Positions 8,477 to 19,295 are shown, numbered from the stretch's first letter. The stretch is 64,000 bases of DNA from Paraburkholderia bannensis NBRC 103871 (GCF_000685015.1 NZ_BAYA01000003.1:1-64000); one strand, 5' to 3'. The notes: generated by a model not told the origin, from the sequence alone. Made by a program: numbers and translations.

Positions 8477-11035
8477 ATGGTTCATGTTTTCTTGTCGCGG
8501 GGCGCGTTGACGCAGCGTTTTCGGGCGCGTGCCGGTGAGCTGGACACGGCGGCGCCTGGCGCGTGCGCGGCGACGCGCGATGCAATCGAAGCGGGGCATG
8601 ATCACGCATGCCAAGGCGCCGAAGGTGGTCATGCTCACGACCACGCCCATGAGCATGACCATGACGGCCACGGGCACGCATGCAGCCACGGCCACGACGA
8701 GAATCCCGCACACGACCATTCGCACGATCACTCGCACACCCACGACCACGATCACGGTAGCCATGGTCACCATGACCACGCGAGTCACGCAGGCGCGTCC
8801 TGCTGTCACGGCGCGGCGCCGCAGGCCACGCGCAGCCGTGCGGCGGCACCCGCGCCCGCAGGCACGCAGCGCGCGCGCTACCGCATCGAGAACATGGACT
8901 GCCCGACTGAAGAACGGCTGATCCGCAACCGTCTCGAACCCATGCCCGGCGTGGCGCGGCTCGACTTCGACCTGCTGGCTCGCGAGCTGACCGTGTATCA
9001 CACGCTGACGGACGCGCAGCCGCTCGAAACCGCGCTGCGCGCGCTCGACATGGCGCCGCGCGTGCTCGCCGACGGCGATGGGGCGAGCACCAGCGAACCC
9101 GCCGTCGCGCCCGGCCTCGCGATGCGCCAGAAGCTGCTGCTCGCAGCGAGCGGCGTCGCGGCAGCAGGCGCCGAAGTGCTCGCCTGGACGACCGGCCAGG
9201 AAGCGGGCGTGCCGGTGCTGGTCTGCGCGGCGGTCTCCCTGCTGTGCGCGGGCCTGCCGACGCTGAAGAAAGGCTGGATCGCGCTCAAGAACTTCACGAT
9301 CAACATTTATTTCCTGATGTCGCTGGCGGTGGCGGGCGCCATCGTGATCGGCAAGTGGCCTGAAGCGGCCATGGTCGTGTTCCTGTTCGCGCTGGCCGAG
9401 GAAATCGAGGCGCTGTCGCTGGAGCGAGCGCGCCACGCGATCCGTTCGCTGACGGCGCTCGCGCCCGAGACCGCCGAGGTCTGGTTCGCCGCCGCCGCCA
9501 ATGCTGCGCAAGGCGAATGGCGCACCAGCGCGGTCGCTGAAGTCGCGGTCGGCGCGCGCATTCGCGTGCGTACCGGCGAGCGCGTGCCGGTCGATGCCGA
9601 GGTCGCCAGCGGGCGCGCGGCGCTCGACCAGGCGCCCATCACCGGCGAAAGCCTGCCCGTCGACAAGGCCGTGGGCGATGCGCTGTACGCGGGCAGCATC
9701 GTCGTCGATGGCGTGGTGGAAGCGACGGTCACCGCGACCGCGCGTGACAGCACGCTCGCGCGCATCGCGGCGGCGGTGCAGGACGCGCAGGCTCAACGCG
9801 CGCCGACGCAGCGCTTCGTCGATCAGTTCGCCCGTTACTACACGCCGGCCGTGGTGGCGTTCGCCGTGCTGATCGCGGTGGGCGGCCCGCTCGTCATCGG
9901 CGGCGCCTGGAGCGCCTGGCTTTACAAGGCGCTCGTGCTGCTCGTGATCGCCTGCCCGTGCGCGCTGGTCGTGGCGACGCCGGTGACGGTGGTGAGCGGC
10001 CTTGCGGCGGCGGCGCGCAACGGCATTCTCGTGAAGGGCGGCGTGTGGCTTGAACGCGGCCGTCTGCTCAAGGCGGTGGCGCTCGACAAGACGGGCACGC
10101 TCACGCTCGGCGCGCCGCAACTGACGGACGTGCTCGCGCTGAACGCGTTGCCCAAATCCGAAGCGCTGCGTCTGGCTGCCAGTCTCGACGATGCGAGCAC
10201 GCACCCGGTTGCCCGCGCCGTCGTGGCAGGATGGCGCGCGCTCGAAGCGCAGTCGCCGCTGGCAAAAGTCGACGGCTTCGCGGTGCTCAACGGGCAGGGC
10301 GTGACGGGGCGTATCGGCGGCGAGGCGTGGCATCTGGGCAACCATCGGCTCGTCGAGTCGCTGGGCCTGTGCTCGCCGGAGCTGGAAACGCAGCTTGCGC
10401 GCCTCGAAGCGGCGGGCAAGACCGCGATCGTGCTGTGCTCGGCGAGCGAGGCGGTGGCGCTGTTCGCGGTCGCCGACGCCGTGCGGCCCGAGAGTGCGCC
10501 TGCCATGCGTGCGCTCAAGAAGCTGGGCGTGACGCCCGTCATGCTGACCGGCGACAACCCGACTACGGCGCGCGCGATTGCCGGGCCGCTCGGTATCGAG
10601 GATGCGCGTGGCAACCTGCTGCCGCAGGACAAGCAGGACGCCATCGCCGAACTATCGACGCAGCGCGGCATGACGGCGATGGTCGGCGACGGCGTCAACG
10701 ACGCGCCCGCACTGGCGCGCGCCGACATCGGCTTCGCGATGGGGGCGGCGGGCACCGCGACGGCGCTCGAAACCGCCGACGTCGCGATCATGGACGACGA
10801 TCCGCGCAAGATCGCGGCGTTTATCGGGCTCAGCCGGAAGGTGTCGGCGGTGCTGATGCAGAACATCGCGCTCGCGCTGGCCATCAAGGTGGTGTTCCTG
10901 GTGCTCGCACTGGCGGGCGAGGCGACGCTCTGGATGGCCGTGTTCGCCGACGTGGGCGCGAGCCTGCTGGTCGTTGCGAACGGGCTGCGGGTGCGCAGGC
11001 ATTTCGCCAATCGTCCGGCGACGCTGGCGGCTTAA
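8477..11035 (+). CDS. cadA: Cd/Zn/Pb-exporting P1B-type ATPase CadA with long His-rich N-terminus
   Basis: An inner-membrane pump that exports Cd(II), Zn(II) and Pb(II) using ATP. The 852-residue protein opens with a His/Asp-rich stretch (about residues 40-112), then a heavy-metal-associated domain with MDCPTEE (Cys142). The transmembrane ion site CPC is near 493-495 (ACPCALVVATP), the phosphorylation motif DKTGTLT near 537, and the hinge GDGVNDAPALA near 737. The His-rich segment is unusually long, probably a metal buffer. GGGAGA upstream of ATG 8477 serves as ribosome binding site. Induction by CadR is expected from the operator just upstream. Confidence 0.95.
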   Translation: MVHVFLSRGALTQRFRARAGELDTAAPGACAATRDAIEAGHDHACQGAEGGHAHDHAHEHDHDGHGHACSHGHDENPAHDHSHDHSHTHDHDHGSHGHHDHASHAGASCCHGAAPQATRSRAAAPAPAGTQRARYRIENMDCPTEERLIRNRLEPMPGVARLDFDLLARELTVYHTLTDAQPLETALRALDMAPRVLADGDGASTSEPAVAPGLAMRQKLLLAASGVAAAGAEVLAWTTGQEAGVPVLVCAAVSLLCAGLPTLKKGWIALKNFTINIYFLMSLAVAGAIVIGKWPEAAMVVFLFALAEEIEALSLERARHAIRSLTALAPETAEVWFAAAANAAQGEWRTSAVAEVAVGARIRVRTGERVPVDAEVASGRAALDQAPITGESLPVDKAVGDALYAGSIVVDGVVEATVTATARDSTLARIAAAVQDAQAQRAPTQRFVDQFARYYTPAVVAFAVLIAVGGPLVIGGAWSAWLYKALVLLVIACPCALVVATPVTVVSGLAAAARNGILVKGGVWLERGRLLKAVALDKTGTLTLGAPQLTDVLALNALPKSEALRLAASLDDASTHPVARAVVAGWRALEAQSPLAKVDGFAVLNGQGVTGRIGGEAWHLGNHRLVESLGLCSPELETQLARLEAAGKTAIVLCSASEAVALFAVADAVRPESAPAMRALKKLGVTPVMLTGDNPTTARAIAGPLGIEDARGNLLPQDKQDAIAELSTQRGMTAMVGDGVNDAPALARADIGFAMGAAGTATALETADVAIMDDDPRKIAAFIGLSRKVSAVLMQNIALALAIKVVFLVLALAGEATLWMAVFADVGASLLVVANGLRVRRHFANRPATLAA

Positions 11036-11042
11036 GGAAGCG

Positions 11043-11069
11043 GCGAGCCTTTACGGCTCGCTGTTTTTT
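11043..11069 (+). terminator. Rho-independent terminator after cadA
   Basis: A 7-bp stem GCGAGCC/GGCTCGC (11043-11049 with 11055-11061) is followed by TG and six T residues. It lies 8 bases after the cadA stop codon. Confidence 0.85.
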
Positions 11070-11178
11070 GACGCTGTTATGCAACTAACAGCCAGTCTCA
11101 ACAGCCCCACTGAATGACCGGTTCCGGTGGCACCGCATAACGGCAACGCGACTGCGAACGTGAAGGGCGCGCCGCAAG

Positions 11179-14100
11179 TCAGCCTGAGCGTATCAAGGCA
11201 GTTCGCAGCTTAGCCTGGGTAGTGACGTCGAAATCGCCGCAAAACGCTACGCGCGCGGCGATCAGCGTGGCGACGGCCAAGCCGTCCAGGAAGGCGATGC
11301 GATTGCCCGCGACCGCGGGCACTTTCTCGCCGGGCAGCACGGTGCCGAGCAGATTAAGCGGATCCGACGCGGCGATGCAGACCAGCGCCGCCTCATCGTC
11401 GGCCTGACCCGCTTGCGCGCCACGGCGACGCACCTCGCGCAACAGCGGGATCGCTTCGGGCAAGGCGAACTGCTCGCCGGAGAGACCTGTCACGAAGCGC
11501 CCGCCGCGCACATGGCCGCGCGCCTCCATGCGATGCAGCACGCGCAGCAGGTCGCGCCACGGCGGCAGCCAGGGCGCTTCGCGCGCCAGCAATTGCCAGC
11601 AGATCACGCCGTAACGGCGCAGCAGAACGTGGGCGACGTGCTCCAGCAGTTCGACATCGGCGGGCAGGCGGCGCGTCTGTGTAACGCGCGCGGGGGCTTC
11701 GTCAGGCGATTCGGGCGGCAACGCCACGCGCCGCAGCACGGCCCAGCGCCCCGCTTCGGCCATCGATCCGACGAGCGGCCCGAAGCCGCGCGGCCGCCGC
11801 TTGCCGTGATACGCCGAACGCTTCGCCGCAGGCCGCACCAGCGCGCGCAAGCCCGCGAAGCTATCGGCGTTCACGAGGCCCGCCGCCACCAGCTCGCCGA
11901 GCGCGTTTTCCAGTTCGACACCCAGCAGATGCGCGTCGGCGGCCAGTTCGTCGAAGAACATCGCGCCGTGGCGCAACAGCGCGTCGTACACACGCTGCGC
12001 GCGTGCCTCCGGTCGCGCCTCGGGCGCTTCGAGCAACGCGGCCCAGCGCGGCAGCTCGCGGCGCGGCAGCAGCACGACCGGCGTGCTGCGCACGGTCGTC
12101 GACGCAGCGGCGCGCGCAGGCAGCCGCGCCCATGTGAGGCGGCCCGAGCGGCACAGCTCGTCGAGCAGCAGCGGCGAGTAATCGTCGATGCGCGCGGGCA
12201 GGATCTCGTCCTCCCATTCGAGCGCCGACGCCTCCCAGCCTTCGAGCTGGTCGAGCATCGCCGCGAGCGCATCGCGGCCCGAGCCGCGCGAGCCTGGCGC
12301 GACATGCTGCCATTCGAACAGGAAGCGCATGAAATCGTGGCGCTCGACGGGTTCGATCTCGCGGCGCAGTTTGCGCACGGTGTAGCGATGGATGCGCGCG
12401 AGCAGATGGCGCTCGCACCACTCTTCGTCGTGCGCGCCCGGCGTGAAGCGCCCGCGCATGACGGCGCCTTCGGCTTCGAGGCGCGTGAGGGCGAGCGCGG
12501 CCACGCTCGCTTCCAGCGCGAGTGGCCGCGCGACCTGCGCGACGCTCAGCGGCCCGAAGCCCGAAAGCCGCGCACGGATCAGCTCGACCAGCGCCGAATC
12601 TTCGCTCCATGCTTCGCCGCGCGGGTCGGCTTGAAGATCGTCGGGAACGGCGAGCGGCGGCTCGCAGCGCGCCTGCGGATAGATCGCGCGGACACAGGCG
12701 AGCCGTTCGATGGCGACCCACAGCGCCTCGTGATCCGCGACCGGCAGGCGCGTCGCGCGGCCACTCGCGGCCAGTTCCGCAAGCCATCCGGCCCAGCCAG
12801 GCGCCTGCGCCTCGCTGTGCGCGAGCGCGCCGAGCGTATTGAGCACGTCGTGCATCTCGTCGGCGTTGCGCGCCTGCGGCCAGGCTTCTTCGCGCACGCT
12901 TGCGATGGCATCGGGATCGAGCGCGCCCAGATCGTCGGCGGATTCGGGGTCGCTCCAGCGCCGCGACAGCACGGCCTGGGTGCGCCGCTCCTCGATGGGC
13001 GCGTCGTCGAGAAACGCGTACGGGCGCGCCGTAAGGATCTCGGCCGCGAGCGGCGAGGGCGCGGGCAGCTCGCGCGTCACCAGCCGCACAACGCCCGACT
13101 CCATGCGGCGCAGCAGCGCGAGCCAGGTTTCGGTGTCCATCGCATCGTGCAGGCAGTCGTCAAGCGTCTGGTCGACGAGAGGATGCGACGGAATCTCGCG
13201 CTCACCGGCAAGGTTTTCGACGCAGGCCACCTGATCGGGGAACACGGCGGCGAGCAGGTCTTCGCTGCGCATGCGCTGGATCTGCGGCGGCGTCTTGCGG
13301 CCGCCCGATTGACGCGGCAGCGCGAGCGCGGCGGTCGCGTTCCAGCGCCAGCGCACCCCGAAGAGCGGCGCGTCCAGCAGCGCCTGCACCAGCAGATGCT
13401 GCGCCGAGTTCGAGTGCAGATAGCGCCAGACTTCGTCGAGCGCGAAGCTGTGCGCGCCCGTCAGCGAGAGGATGATAGCGTCTTCGGTGGCCGCGGCCTG
13501 AAGCTCGAAATTGAACTGGCGGCAAAAGCGCTTGCGTAGCGCCAGGCCCCAAGCGCGATTCATGCGGCTGCCGTAGGGCGAGTGGATGACCAGTTGCGTG
13601 CCGCCGGATTCGTCGAAGAAACGCTCCATCACGAGCGTATCGTGCGTCGGCAGAACGGTGAGCGCCTGGCGCGCGCGCGCCAGATAGTCGACGATCTGGC
13701 GCGCGGCGGCATCATCCAGCCCGAGCACATCGCAGAGCCAGGCCGTGGCGTGTTCGATCGCGGCTGACGATTCGGCATCCGAATTAATTGGCAATTCGGC
13801 CAGTTTTCCCTCGATCTGCGTGCGCAGGCGCGAAATCGCGAACGACAGCTCGTCGCTGCGGCCCGGCGCTTCGCCGAGCCAGAACGGGATGTTGGGCGGC
13901 TGGCCCTGCGCGTCCTCCACGCGCACGCGGCCTGCCTCGATGCGCAGGATGCGATAGGACGCATTGCCGAGCTGGAACACATCGCCGGCCAGGCTCTCGA
14001 CCGCGAAATCCTCGTTCACGGTGCCAATCTGCACGCTTTGCGGTTCGAGCAGCACGGCGTAGTCGGCGTTATCGGGGATCGTGCCGCCCGAAGTCAGCGC

Positions 14101-15603
14101 GACGAGGCGCGCGCCACGTCGCGCGCGCAGCGTCTGGCTCACGACATCGCGATGGAGATAAGCGGCGCGCGGGCCGTGACGGCTCGTGTAGCCGTCGGCG
14201 AGCATGCGCAACACGGCATCGAAGCGCGCGCGTTCGAGCTGCGCAAAAGGCGCGCTGCGGCGCACGAGCGCATAGAGCGCGTCCTCGCTCCATTCCTGGC
14301 AGGCCACTTCGGCGACGACCTGCTGCGCGAGCACGTCGATCGGCTGGTGCGGCAGCGTGATGCGGTCGAGTTCGCCGCGCCGCACGCAGTCGAGCAAGGC
14401 CGTGCATTCGATCAGGTCGTCGCGCGAAGTGGGAAACAGCCGCCCCTTGGGCGTGCCGCCGACCTGGTGCCCCGAGCGCCCGACGCGCTGCAGGAACGCT
14501 GCAATCGAGCGCGGCGAACCGATCTGCACGACCAGATCCACGTCGCCGATATCGATACCGAGTTCAAGCGACGCCGTCGCCACCAGCACGCGCAGATCGC
14601 CGCGCTTCAAGCGCTGCTCGGCCTCGAAACGATGCTCGCGCGCGAGGCTGCCGTGATGCGCGGCCACGGCCTCGTTGCCGAGGCGGTCGGTGAGATGGCG
14701 CGCGACGCGCTCGGCCATGCGCCGCGTGTTGACGAAGACCAGCGTGGTGCGATGCATCGCGACGAGCTCGGCGATGCGGTCGTAGACGCGCTCCCACACG
14801 TCGTTCGCCATGATCGCTTCGAGCGGCACGGGCGGCACTTCGAGCGCAAGATCGCGTTTGCGCACGTGGCCCGCATCGACGATTTCGCAGGGCGGCGGCG
14901 CAGCCGGATCGTCGCCCATGCCGACCAGGAAATGCGCGACGGTTTCGATGGGCTTTTGCGTCGCCGAAAGGCCGATGCGCAGCGGCTTTTCCGCGCACAG
15001 TGCATCGAGCCGTTCAAGGCTCAAGGCCAGATGCACGCCGCGCTTGTTGCCCGCCACGGCGTGGATTTCATCGACGATCACCGTGCGCGTGCTCGACAGC
15101 ATGCGGCGGCCCGATTCCGAGCCGAGCAGCACGTAGAGCGATTCCGGCGTGGTCACGAGAATATGCGGCGCCCGGCGGCGCAGCGCGGCGCGTTCGGGCT
15201 GCGGCGTGTCGCCGGTGCGCACGGCGGCGCGGATCTCGACCGGCGGCAGGCCCAGGTGCGCGAGTTCCGCCGCAATGCCTTCGAGCGGGCGTTCGAGATT
15301 CAGGCGGATATCGTTCGACAGCGCCTTGAGCGGCGAGACGTAGACCACGAGCGTCGCGTCGGGCAGCGCGCCGCCGTTGTCGAGCCCTTCGCGCACCAGT
15401 GCGTCGATGGCGATGAGAAAGGCGGTGAGCGTCTTGCCCGAGCCCGTCGGCGCGGCGACGAGGGTGGCGCGGCGGCTTTCGATCAGCGGCCAGGCGGCGC
15501 GCTGCGCGGGCGTCGGCGCGTCGAAGCTGCGCCGGAACCAGGCGGCCACGGCCGGATGGAAGAGGGCAAGCGGATCGTCGGGCGGGGTGGGGAGCGAGGC
15601 CAT
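11179..15603 (-). CDS. lhr: Lhr-family ATP-dependent DNA helicase
   Basis: A very large (1474-residue) superfamily 2 helicase of the Lhr (long helicase-related) group, linked to DNA damage tolerance. Walker A APTGSGKT is near residue 48, DEIH (motif II) near 180 and SATQKP (motif III) near 214; a VGRSGHQ stretch near 400 is motif VI. About 600 residues of Lhr-specific winged-helix and C-terminal sequence follow, so it is the long form. The ATG at 15603 gives [10 protein letters not shown]; a TTG 12 codons upstream is possible but less likely. It is divergent from the aldo/keto reductase and appears monocistronic. Confidence 0.92.
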   Translation of the reverse strand: MASLPTPPDDPLALFHPAVAAWFRRSFDAPTPAQRAAWPLIESRRATLVAAPTGSGKTLTAFLIAIDALVREGLDNGGALPDATLVVYVSPLKALSNDIRLNLERPLEGIAAELAHLGLPPVEIRAAVRTGDTPQPERAALRRRAPHILVTTPESLYVLLGSESGRRMLSSTRTVIVDEIHAVAGNKRGVHLALSLERLDALCAEKPLRIGLSATQKPIETVAHFLVGMGDDPAAPPPCEIVDAGHVRKRDLALEVPPVPLEAIMANDVWERVYDRIAELVAMHRTTLVFVNTRRMAERVARHLTDRLGNEAVAAHHGSLAREHRFEAEQRLKRGDLRVLVATASLELGIDIGDVDLVVQIGSPRSIAAFLQRVGRSGHQVGGTPKGRLFPTSRDDLIECTALLDCVRRGELDRITLPHQPIDVLAQQVVAEVACQEWSEDALYALVRRSAPFAQLERARFDAVLRMLADGYTSRHGPRAAYLHRDVVSQTLRARRGARLVALTSGGTIPDNADYAVLLEPQSVQIGTVNEDFAVESLAGDVFQLGNASYRILRIEAGRVRVEDAQGQPPNIPFWLGEAPGRSDELSFAISRLRTQIEGKLAELPINSDAESSAAIEHATAWLCDVLGLDDAAARQIVDYLARARQALTVLPTHDTLVMERFFDESGGTQLVIHSPYGSRMNRAWGLALRKRFCRQFNFELQAAATEDAIILSLTGAHSFALDEVWRYLHSNSAQHLLVQALLDAPLFGVRWRWNATAALALPRQSGGRKTPPQIQRMRSEDLLAAVFPDQVACVENLAGEREIPSHPLVDQTLDDCLHDAMDTETWLALLRRMESGVVRLVTRELPAPSPLAAEILTARPYAFLDDAPIEERRTQAVLSRRWSDPESADDLGALDPDAIASVREEAWPQARNADEMHDVLNTLGALAHSEAQAPGWAGWLAELAASGRATRLPVADHEALWVAIERLACVRAIYPQARCEPPLAVPDDLQADPRGEAWSEDSALVELIRARLSGFGPLSVAQVARPLALEASVAALALTRLEAEGAVMRGRFTPGAHDEEWCERHLLARIHRYTVRKLRREIEPVERHDFMRFLFEWQHVAPGSRGSGRDALAAMLDQLEGWEASALEWEDEILPARIDDYSPLLLDELCRSGRLTWARLPARAAASTTVRSTPVVLLPRRELPRWAALLEAPEARPEARAQRVYDALLRHGAMFFDELAADAHLLGVELENALGELVAAGLVNADSFAGLRALVRPAAKRSAYHGKRRPRGFGPLVGSMAEAGRWAVLRRVALPPESPDEAPARVTQTRRLPADVELLEHVAHVLLRRYGVICWQLLAREAPWLPPWRDLLRVLHRMEARGHVRGGRFVTGLSGEQFALPEAIPLLREVRRRGAQAGQADDEAALVCIAASDPLNLLGTVLPGEKVPAVAGNRIAFLDGLAVATLIAARVAFCGDFDVTTQAKLRTALIRSG

Positions 15604-15872
15604 AGGCTCAAGGGGGTGGGGGCGCGACGTGCGCTTCAAGTCGCGCTTTCAAGTCGATTCCAGAGCGCAGTCCTGACGCGCATGGAAGGAGTCTCGCAAA
15701 TTTCGCGCTCGCGTGCCCCGCGACGGCATGGGGCACGCCCGCGCCGCGTTTCACGATGCGGTGCCCGTGCGCCCGCGCCGGTTTGACGGAAAGCAAGCCG
15801 CGCCCGAACGCAGTATGCTCGCCCCGCTGGATGTCCCTTCGATGTTCCCTCGATCCTCGACGGAGTTGCCCC

Positions 15873-16916
15873 ATGCGATACAACCCACTCGGCCGCACCG
15901 GCCTGTTCGTTTCCGAGCTGTGTCTCGGCACCATGACGTTCGGCGGCGGCGCCGGCATCTGGAACCAGATCGGCGACCTGCAGCAGGCCGACGCCGAACG
16001 CCTCGTTGGCCGCGCGCTCGACGCCGGCATCAATTTCATCGATACCGCCGACGTCTATTCCCAGGGCGTCTCCGAACAGATCACCGGCCAGGCGCTCAAG
16101 AACCTCAAGGTCGTGCGCGACCAGGTCGTGGTCGCGACCAAGGTGCTCGGCGAAATGGGGCCGTCGCCCAATCAGCGCGGCGCGACGCGCTATCACATCA
16201 TGGAAGGCGTCAAGGCGAGCCTCAAGCGCCTGCAACTCGACCATATCGACCTCTACCAGATCCACGGCTTCGACCCGGCCACGCCGATCGAGGAAACGGT
16301 GCGCGCGTTCGATACGCTCGTGCAGCAGGGCCACGTGCGCTACGTGGGCGTGTCGAACTGGGCCGCGTGGCAGATCATGAAGGCGCTCGGCATTGCGCAT
16401 CATCATGGCCTCGCGCGCTTCGAGTCGCTGCAGGCCTATTACACGATCGCGGGCCGCGACCTGGAGCGCGAGATCGTGCCGATGCTCGCGAGCGAAGGCG
16501 TGGGCCTGATGGTGTGGAGCCCGCTTGCCGGCGGCTTGCTGAGCGGCAAGTATGGCCGCGACCAGCAGGGCGAGGCGGGCAGCCGCCGCACGACCTTCGA
16601 TTTCCCGCCGGTGGAGCGCGAGCGCGCGTGGGACTGCATCGACGCGATGCGGCCGATTGCGGAGAAAAAGGGCGTGTCGGTGGCGCAGATTGCGCTTGCG
16701 TGGCTGCTGCACCAGCGCGCGGTGACGACGGTGATCGTGGGCGCCAAACGCGTCGACCAGCTCGACGACAACATCGCCGCCACCAAGGTCAAGCTGACGA
16801 CCGAGGAACTGGCGATTCTGGACGATGTGAGCGGCCTGCCCGCGGAGTATCCGGGCTGGATGCTGGCACGTCAGGGCGACGCGCGGCGCGAGCAGTTGAA
16901 GCAGGCAGAGCGCTGA
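15873..16916 (+). CDS. Aldo/keto reductase
   Basis: An NADP(H)-dependent oxidoreductase with the AKR TIM barrel, 347 residues. The catalytic tetrad is visible as Asp and Tyr in FIDTADVYSQG (about 49-59), Lys in VVVATKVLG and His in LYQIHGFD. The C-terminal IVGAKRVDQLDDNI block binds the cofactor phosphate. ATG 15873 starts MRYNPLGRTGLFVSE, the usual family N-terminus; the longer upstream frame is unlikely. Substrate unknown; many such enzymes reduce aldehydes or act on sugars. A terminator follows at 16954. Confidence 0.9.
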   Translation: MRYNPLGRTGLFVSELCLGTMTFGGGAGIWNQIGDLQQADAERLVGRALDAGINFIDTADVYSQGVSEQITGQALKNLKVVRDQVVVATKVLGEMGPSPNQRGATRYHIMEGVKASLKRLQLDHIDLYQIHGFDPATPIEETVRAFDTLVQQGHVRYVGVSNWAAWQIMKALGIAHHHGLARFESLQAYYTIAGRDLEREIVPMLASEGVGLMVWSPLAGGLLSGKYGRDQQGEAGSRRTTFDFPPVERERAWDCIDAMRPIAEKKGVSVAQIALAWLLHQRAVTTVIVGAKRVDQLDDNIAATKVKLTTEELAILDDVSGLPAEYPGWMLARQGDARREQLKQAER

Positions 16917-16953
16917 GCGGCAAAAAAAAGCGACAAAAAGAAACGACAAAAGA

Positions 16954-16981
16954 AAACGCGCGGTTGTTGAGCCGCGCGTTT
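16954..16981. terminator. Terminator-like hairpin between aldo/keto reductase and BON gene
   Basis: AAACGCGCGG (16954-16963) pairs perfectly with CCGCGCGTTT (16972-16981). An A-rich tract upstream (16920-16956) gives a U-tract on the reverse transcript, so the element could serve both convergent genes. Confidence 0.7.
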
Positions 16982-17044
16982 CCTGAGCGAGAAGTGCTAC
17001 AGAACTACACCGCAGAACTAAACCGAATAAATAAGCCGCGCGTG

Positions 17045-17389
17045 TTATTGCGCCGCCACCACCTTCAGGTGGTTCTTGACCGAGTCGACGCCCGACACGC
17101 CTTCCACCACCTGCTTGGCGTTGTCGCGATCCTCGGCGCTCGGCACCGTGCCGGTCAGCGAGACGATGCCCTTGCGGGTCTTCACGTGAATGTGCTCGGA
17201 CTTCACGTTTTTCGCGCCGAGCAGTTCAGCCTTCACCTTGGTGGTGATGGTTGCGTCGTCCACGTGTTGGCCCACGCTTTCCGAGCTGCCCGCGGCGGGC
17301 GCAGCAGAGTTCGTCTGTGCGCCAGCCATCAGCGCGAAGGTCATGCAGGCCACACCGGCGGCGGTCTTGAGCATCAGAGTGCGCTTCAT
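17045..17389 (-). CDS. BON domain-containing secreted/periplasmic protein
   Basis: A 114-residue protein with an N-terminal signal peptide (MKRTLMLKTAAGVACMTFAL, cleavage after AGA) and one BON domain from about residue 42 to 110, including the GIVSLTGTVPS strand-turn. BON domains bind phospholipid and occur in osmotically induced periplasmic proteins such as OsmY. The start is fixed by AAGGAG nine bases upstream of the ATG. It is divergent from rpoN. Role in envelope stress is an inference. Confidence 0.88.
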   Translation of the reverse strand: MKRTLMLKTAAGVACMTFALMAGAQTNSAAPAAGSSESVGQHVDDATITTKVKAELLGAKNVKSEHIHVKTRKGIVSLTGTVPSAEDRDNAKQVVEGVSGVDSVKNHLKVVAAQ

Positions 17390-17582
17390 GAGGGTTCTCC
17401 TTGTGTGAGTTGATGATCGAGCTGCGATACCGCAAGGTGCGTGCCGCGCTGGGTGTTCATGTCGCTCATGCCCCGACAGCACAGGGATCGAACGCGAACA
17501 CTCCATCAGATCCGAAACAACGCGAGCCACCCGCCGCGCCGATCATCGGGCACGCAATTTTTCCGCGTGATTGTAAAAACGT

Positions 17583-17604
17583 CTGTCGATAGTTCGATCG
17601 ACAG
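17583..17604. promoter_or_regulatory. Inverted repeat upstream of rpoN, candidate activator site
   Basis: CTGTCGAT (17583-17590), six bases and ATCGACAG (17597-17604) form a perfect 8-bp inverted repeat. It lies roughly 85-105 bases before the predicted sigma-54 start, the usual distance for an enhancer-binding-protein site. It could instead be a hairpin in the leftward BON leader region. Confidence 0.5.
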
Positions 17605-17638
17605 GAGGTGATTTACGCTGCCGCAAGCCTCGATCCCG

Positions 17639-17659
17639 TTACAAAACAAGCGTTTGTAA
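17639..17659. promoter_or_regulatory. Inverted repeat abutting the rpoN promoter
   Basis: TTACAAA (17639-17645), seven bases and TTTGTAA (17653-17659) make a dyad that ends five bases before the -24 element. Its position suggests a repressor or architectural-protein site. The binding protein is unknown. Confidence 0.45.
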
Positions 17660-17663
17660 AAAC

Positions 17664-17680
17664 TGGCATGGGTGTTGCAT
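17664..17680 (+). promoter_or_regulatory. Sigma-54 type (-24/-12) promoter of rpoN
   Basis: TGGCATG (17664-17670) and TTGCAT (17675-17680) match the TGGCACG-N4-TTGCW consensus, with the invariant GG and GC separated by exactly 10 bases. The expected transcript start is near 17690, about 32 bases before the rpoN ATG. This would make the sigma-54 gene depend on sigma-54 and an activator. Confidence 0.75.
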
Positions 17681-17721
17681 AGAAGGTCGCATTACTCCAC
17701 ATTCTCAAGAACGGGACTGCC

Positions 17722-19266
17722 ATGCCTTCCATCGCGTTACAAACGCGCCAGCATCTGGCGCTGACGCCGCGTCTCCAGCAGGCCGTACGCCTGTTGCAGC
17801 TCTCGTCGCTCGAATTCCAGCAGGAACTGCGCGAAGCGCTCGACACCAATCCGTTCCTTGAATACGTGCCGCCTGCCTCGGAGACGGGCGAAGCGGCCGA
17901 GGCCGCTGAAGGCGCGGCAGGCATCGGCGCGGCGGCCAACGAAGCGCCGGCGGCGCTCGCCGACGTGCCGGGCGGCGGCATCGAAGGGGCCATGGACGGC
18001 GGCGTGGCGCAGGAAACGTCGAGCTACAGCGACGAGCCGGGTAACTATGGCGACGAAAGCTCGGGCTACCAGGACGACGGCGGCGGCTATACGGCCGATA
18101 TGCCGTCGTCGGGCACGTTGCGCTCGTCGACCTATCGCGGCTCGGATGACGGTGATTCCGAAGCGTCCGACTGGGTGCGCGTGCCGGTCTCGCTGCGCGA
18201 CCAGTTGCACGAAGCGCTGCGTCTTTCGCCGCTCGCCGAGCTCGATCGCGCCGCTGCGCAAATCGTGATCGAGGCGCTCGACGACGATGGCTACCTGCGC
18301 CAGGAACTGGCCGATCTGGTCGAACTCGAAGGCGTCGCCGATATCCTCGACGAAGACCATCTGCGCGTGGCGCTGCGCGTCGTGCAGATGCTCGATCGTC
18401 CGGGCATTGGCGCCCGCTCGCTGTCCGAGTGTCTCGCGCTGCAGCTGGAAGCCATGTCCGCCGACACGCCGCATCGCGAGCTGGCGCTCCAGATCGTCAC
18501 GCATCATCTGGAGCGTCTTGCGCGCCGCGAAAACGGCGAACTGCAACGCCAGTTGGGCTGCGATGCGACCGCGTTGCAGGCGGCGACCGCGCTCGTGCGC
18601 AAGCTCGATCCGAAGCCGGGCAACCACTATGGCCGCGCCGACGGCGGCTATGTGATCCCCGATGTGATCGTGCGTCAGGTGCGCGGCAAGTGGGTCGTGA
18701 CCGTGAATCCGGCCATCGAGCCGCGTGCGCGCATCCACAAGCTTTACGCCGAAATGTTCGCGCGCTCCGATCAAACCAGCCGCTCGCCGCTCGCGCAGCA
18801 GTTGCAGGAAGCACGCTGGCTGATCCGCAATGCACACAAGCGTTGCGAAACGATTCTGCGCGTGGGCGAATGCATCGTCGCGCGTCAGAAGGCGTTCTTC
18901 CAGTACGGTGAAATCGCGTTGCGCCCGATGCTGCTGCGCGATGTCGCCGACGAACTCGGCCTGCACGAATCGACGGTCTCGCGCGCGACGGGCAACAAGT
19001 ACATGGCCACGCCGCGCGGCATCTTCGAATTCAAGCGTTTCTTCCCGCGTGAACTGGAAACGCGTACGGGCGGTACGTGCTCGGCGGCGGCGGTGCGCGC
19101 GTTGATCAAGGAAATGATCGACGCTGAAAATCCGCGCGACCCGCTTTCGGACGTCGTGCTCACGCAGGAACTGGAAAAGCAGGGCGTGCGCGTCGCGCGT
19201 CGCACGGTCACGAAGTATCGGCAGATGATGAAGCTGCCTGCGGCGGAAATGCGTCGGCAGATTTAA
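17722..19266 (+). CDS. rpoN: RNA polymerase sigma-54 factor RpoN
   Basis: Alternative sigma factor that directs RNA polymerase to -24/-12 promoters and needs AAA+ activators. The 514-residue protein has the Gln/Leu-rich region I (QTRQHLALTPRLQQAVRLLQ at the N-terminus), a long acidic low-complexity region II (about 50-150), the core- and DNA-binding region III, and the RpoN box ARRTVTKYRQ at 492-501 (usual form ARRTVAKYRE). It is not flanked by lptB, hpf or ptsN, the usual rpoN neighbours, so it is probably an additional copy of the kind found in Burkholderiales. A sigma-54-type promoter lies directly upstream. Confidence 0.93.
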   Translation: MPSIALQTRQHLALTPRLQQAVRLLQLSSLEFQQELREALDTNPFLEYVPPASETGEAAEAAEGAAGIGAAANEAPAALADVPGGGIEGAMDGGVAQETSSYSDEPGNYGDESSGYQDDGGGYTADMPSSGTLRSSTYRGSDDGDSEASDWVRVPVSLRDQLHEALRLSPLAELDRAAAQIVIEALDDDGYLRQELADLVELEGVADILDEDHLRVALRVVQMLDRPGIGARSLSECLALQLEAMSADTPHRELALQIVTHHLERLARRENGELQRQLGCDATALQAATALVRKLDPKPGNHYGRADGGYVIPDVIVRQVRGKWVVTVNPAIEPRARIHKLYAEMFARSDQTSRSPLAQQLQEARWLIRNAHKRCETILRVGECIVARQKAFFQYGEIALRPMLLRDVADELGLHESTVSRATGNKYMATPRGIFEFKRFFPRELETRTGGTCSAAAVRALIKEMIDAENPRDPLSDVVLTQELEKQGVRVARRTVTKYRQMMKLPAAEMRRQI

Positions 19267-19295
19267 AGAGCGTTACGCGTAGCCCTCCCGGAATA

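Noticed and set aside
11413..13539. A 708-codon rightward frame inside lhr
   Set aside because: It is the complement of the Lhr helicase gene; composition is Arg/Ala-rich with no family motif.
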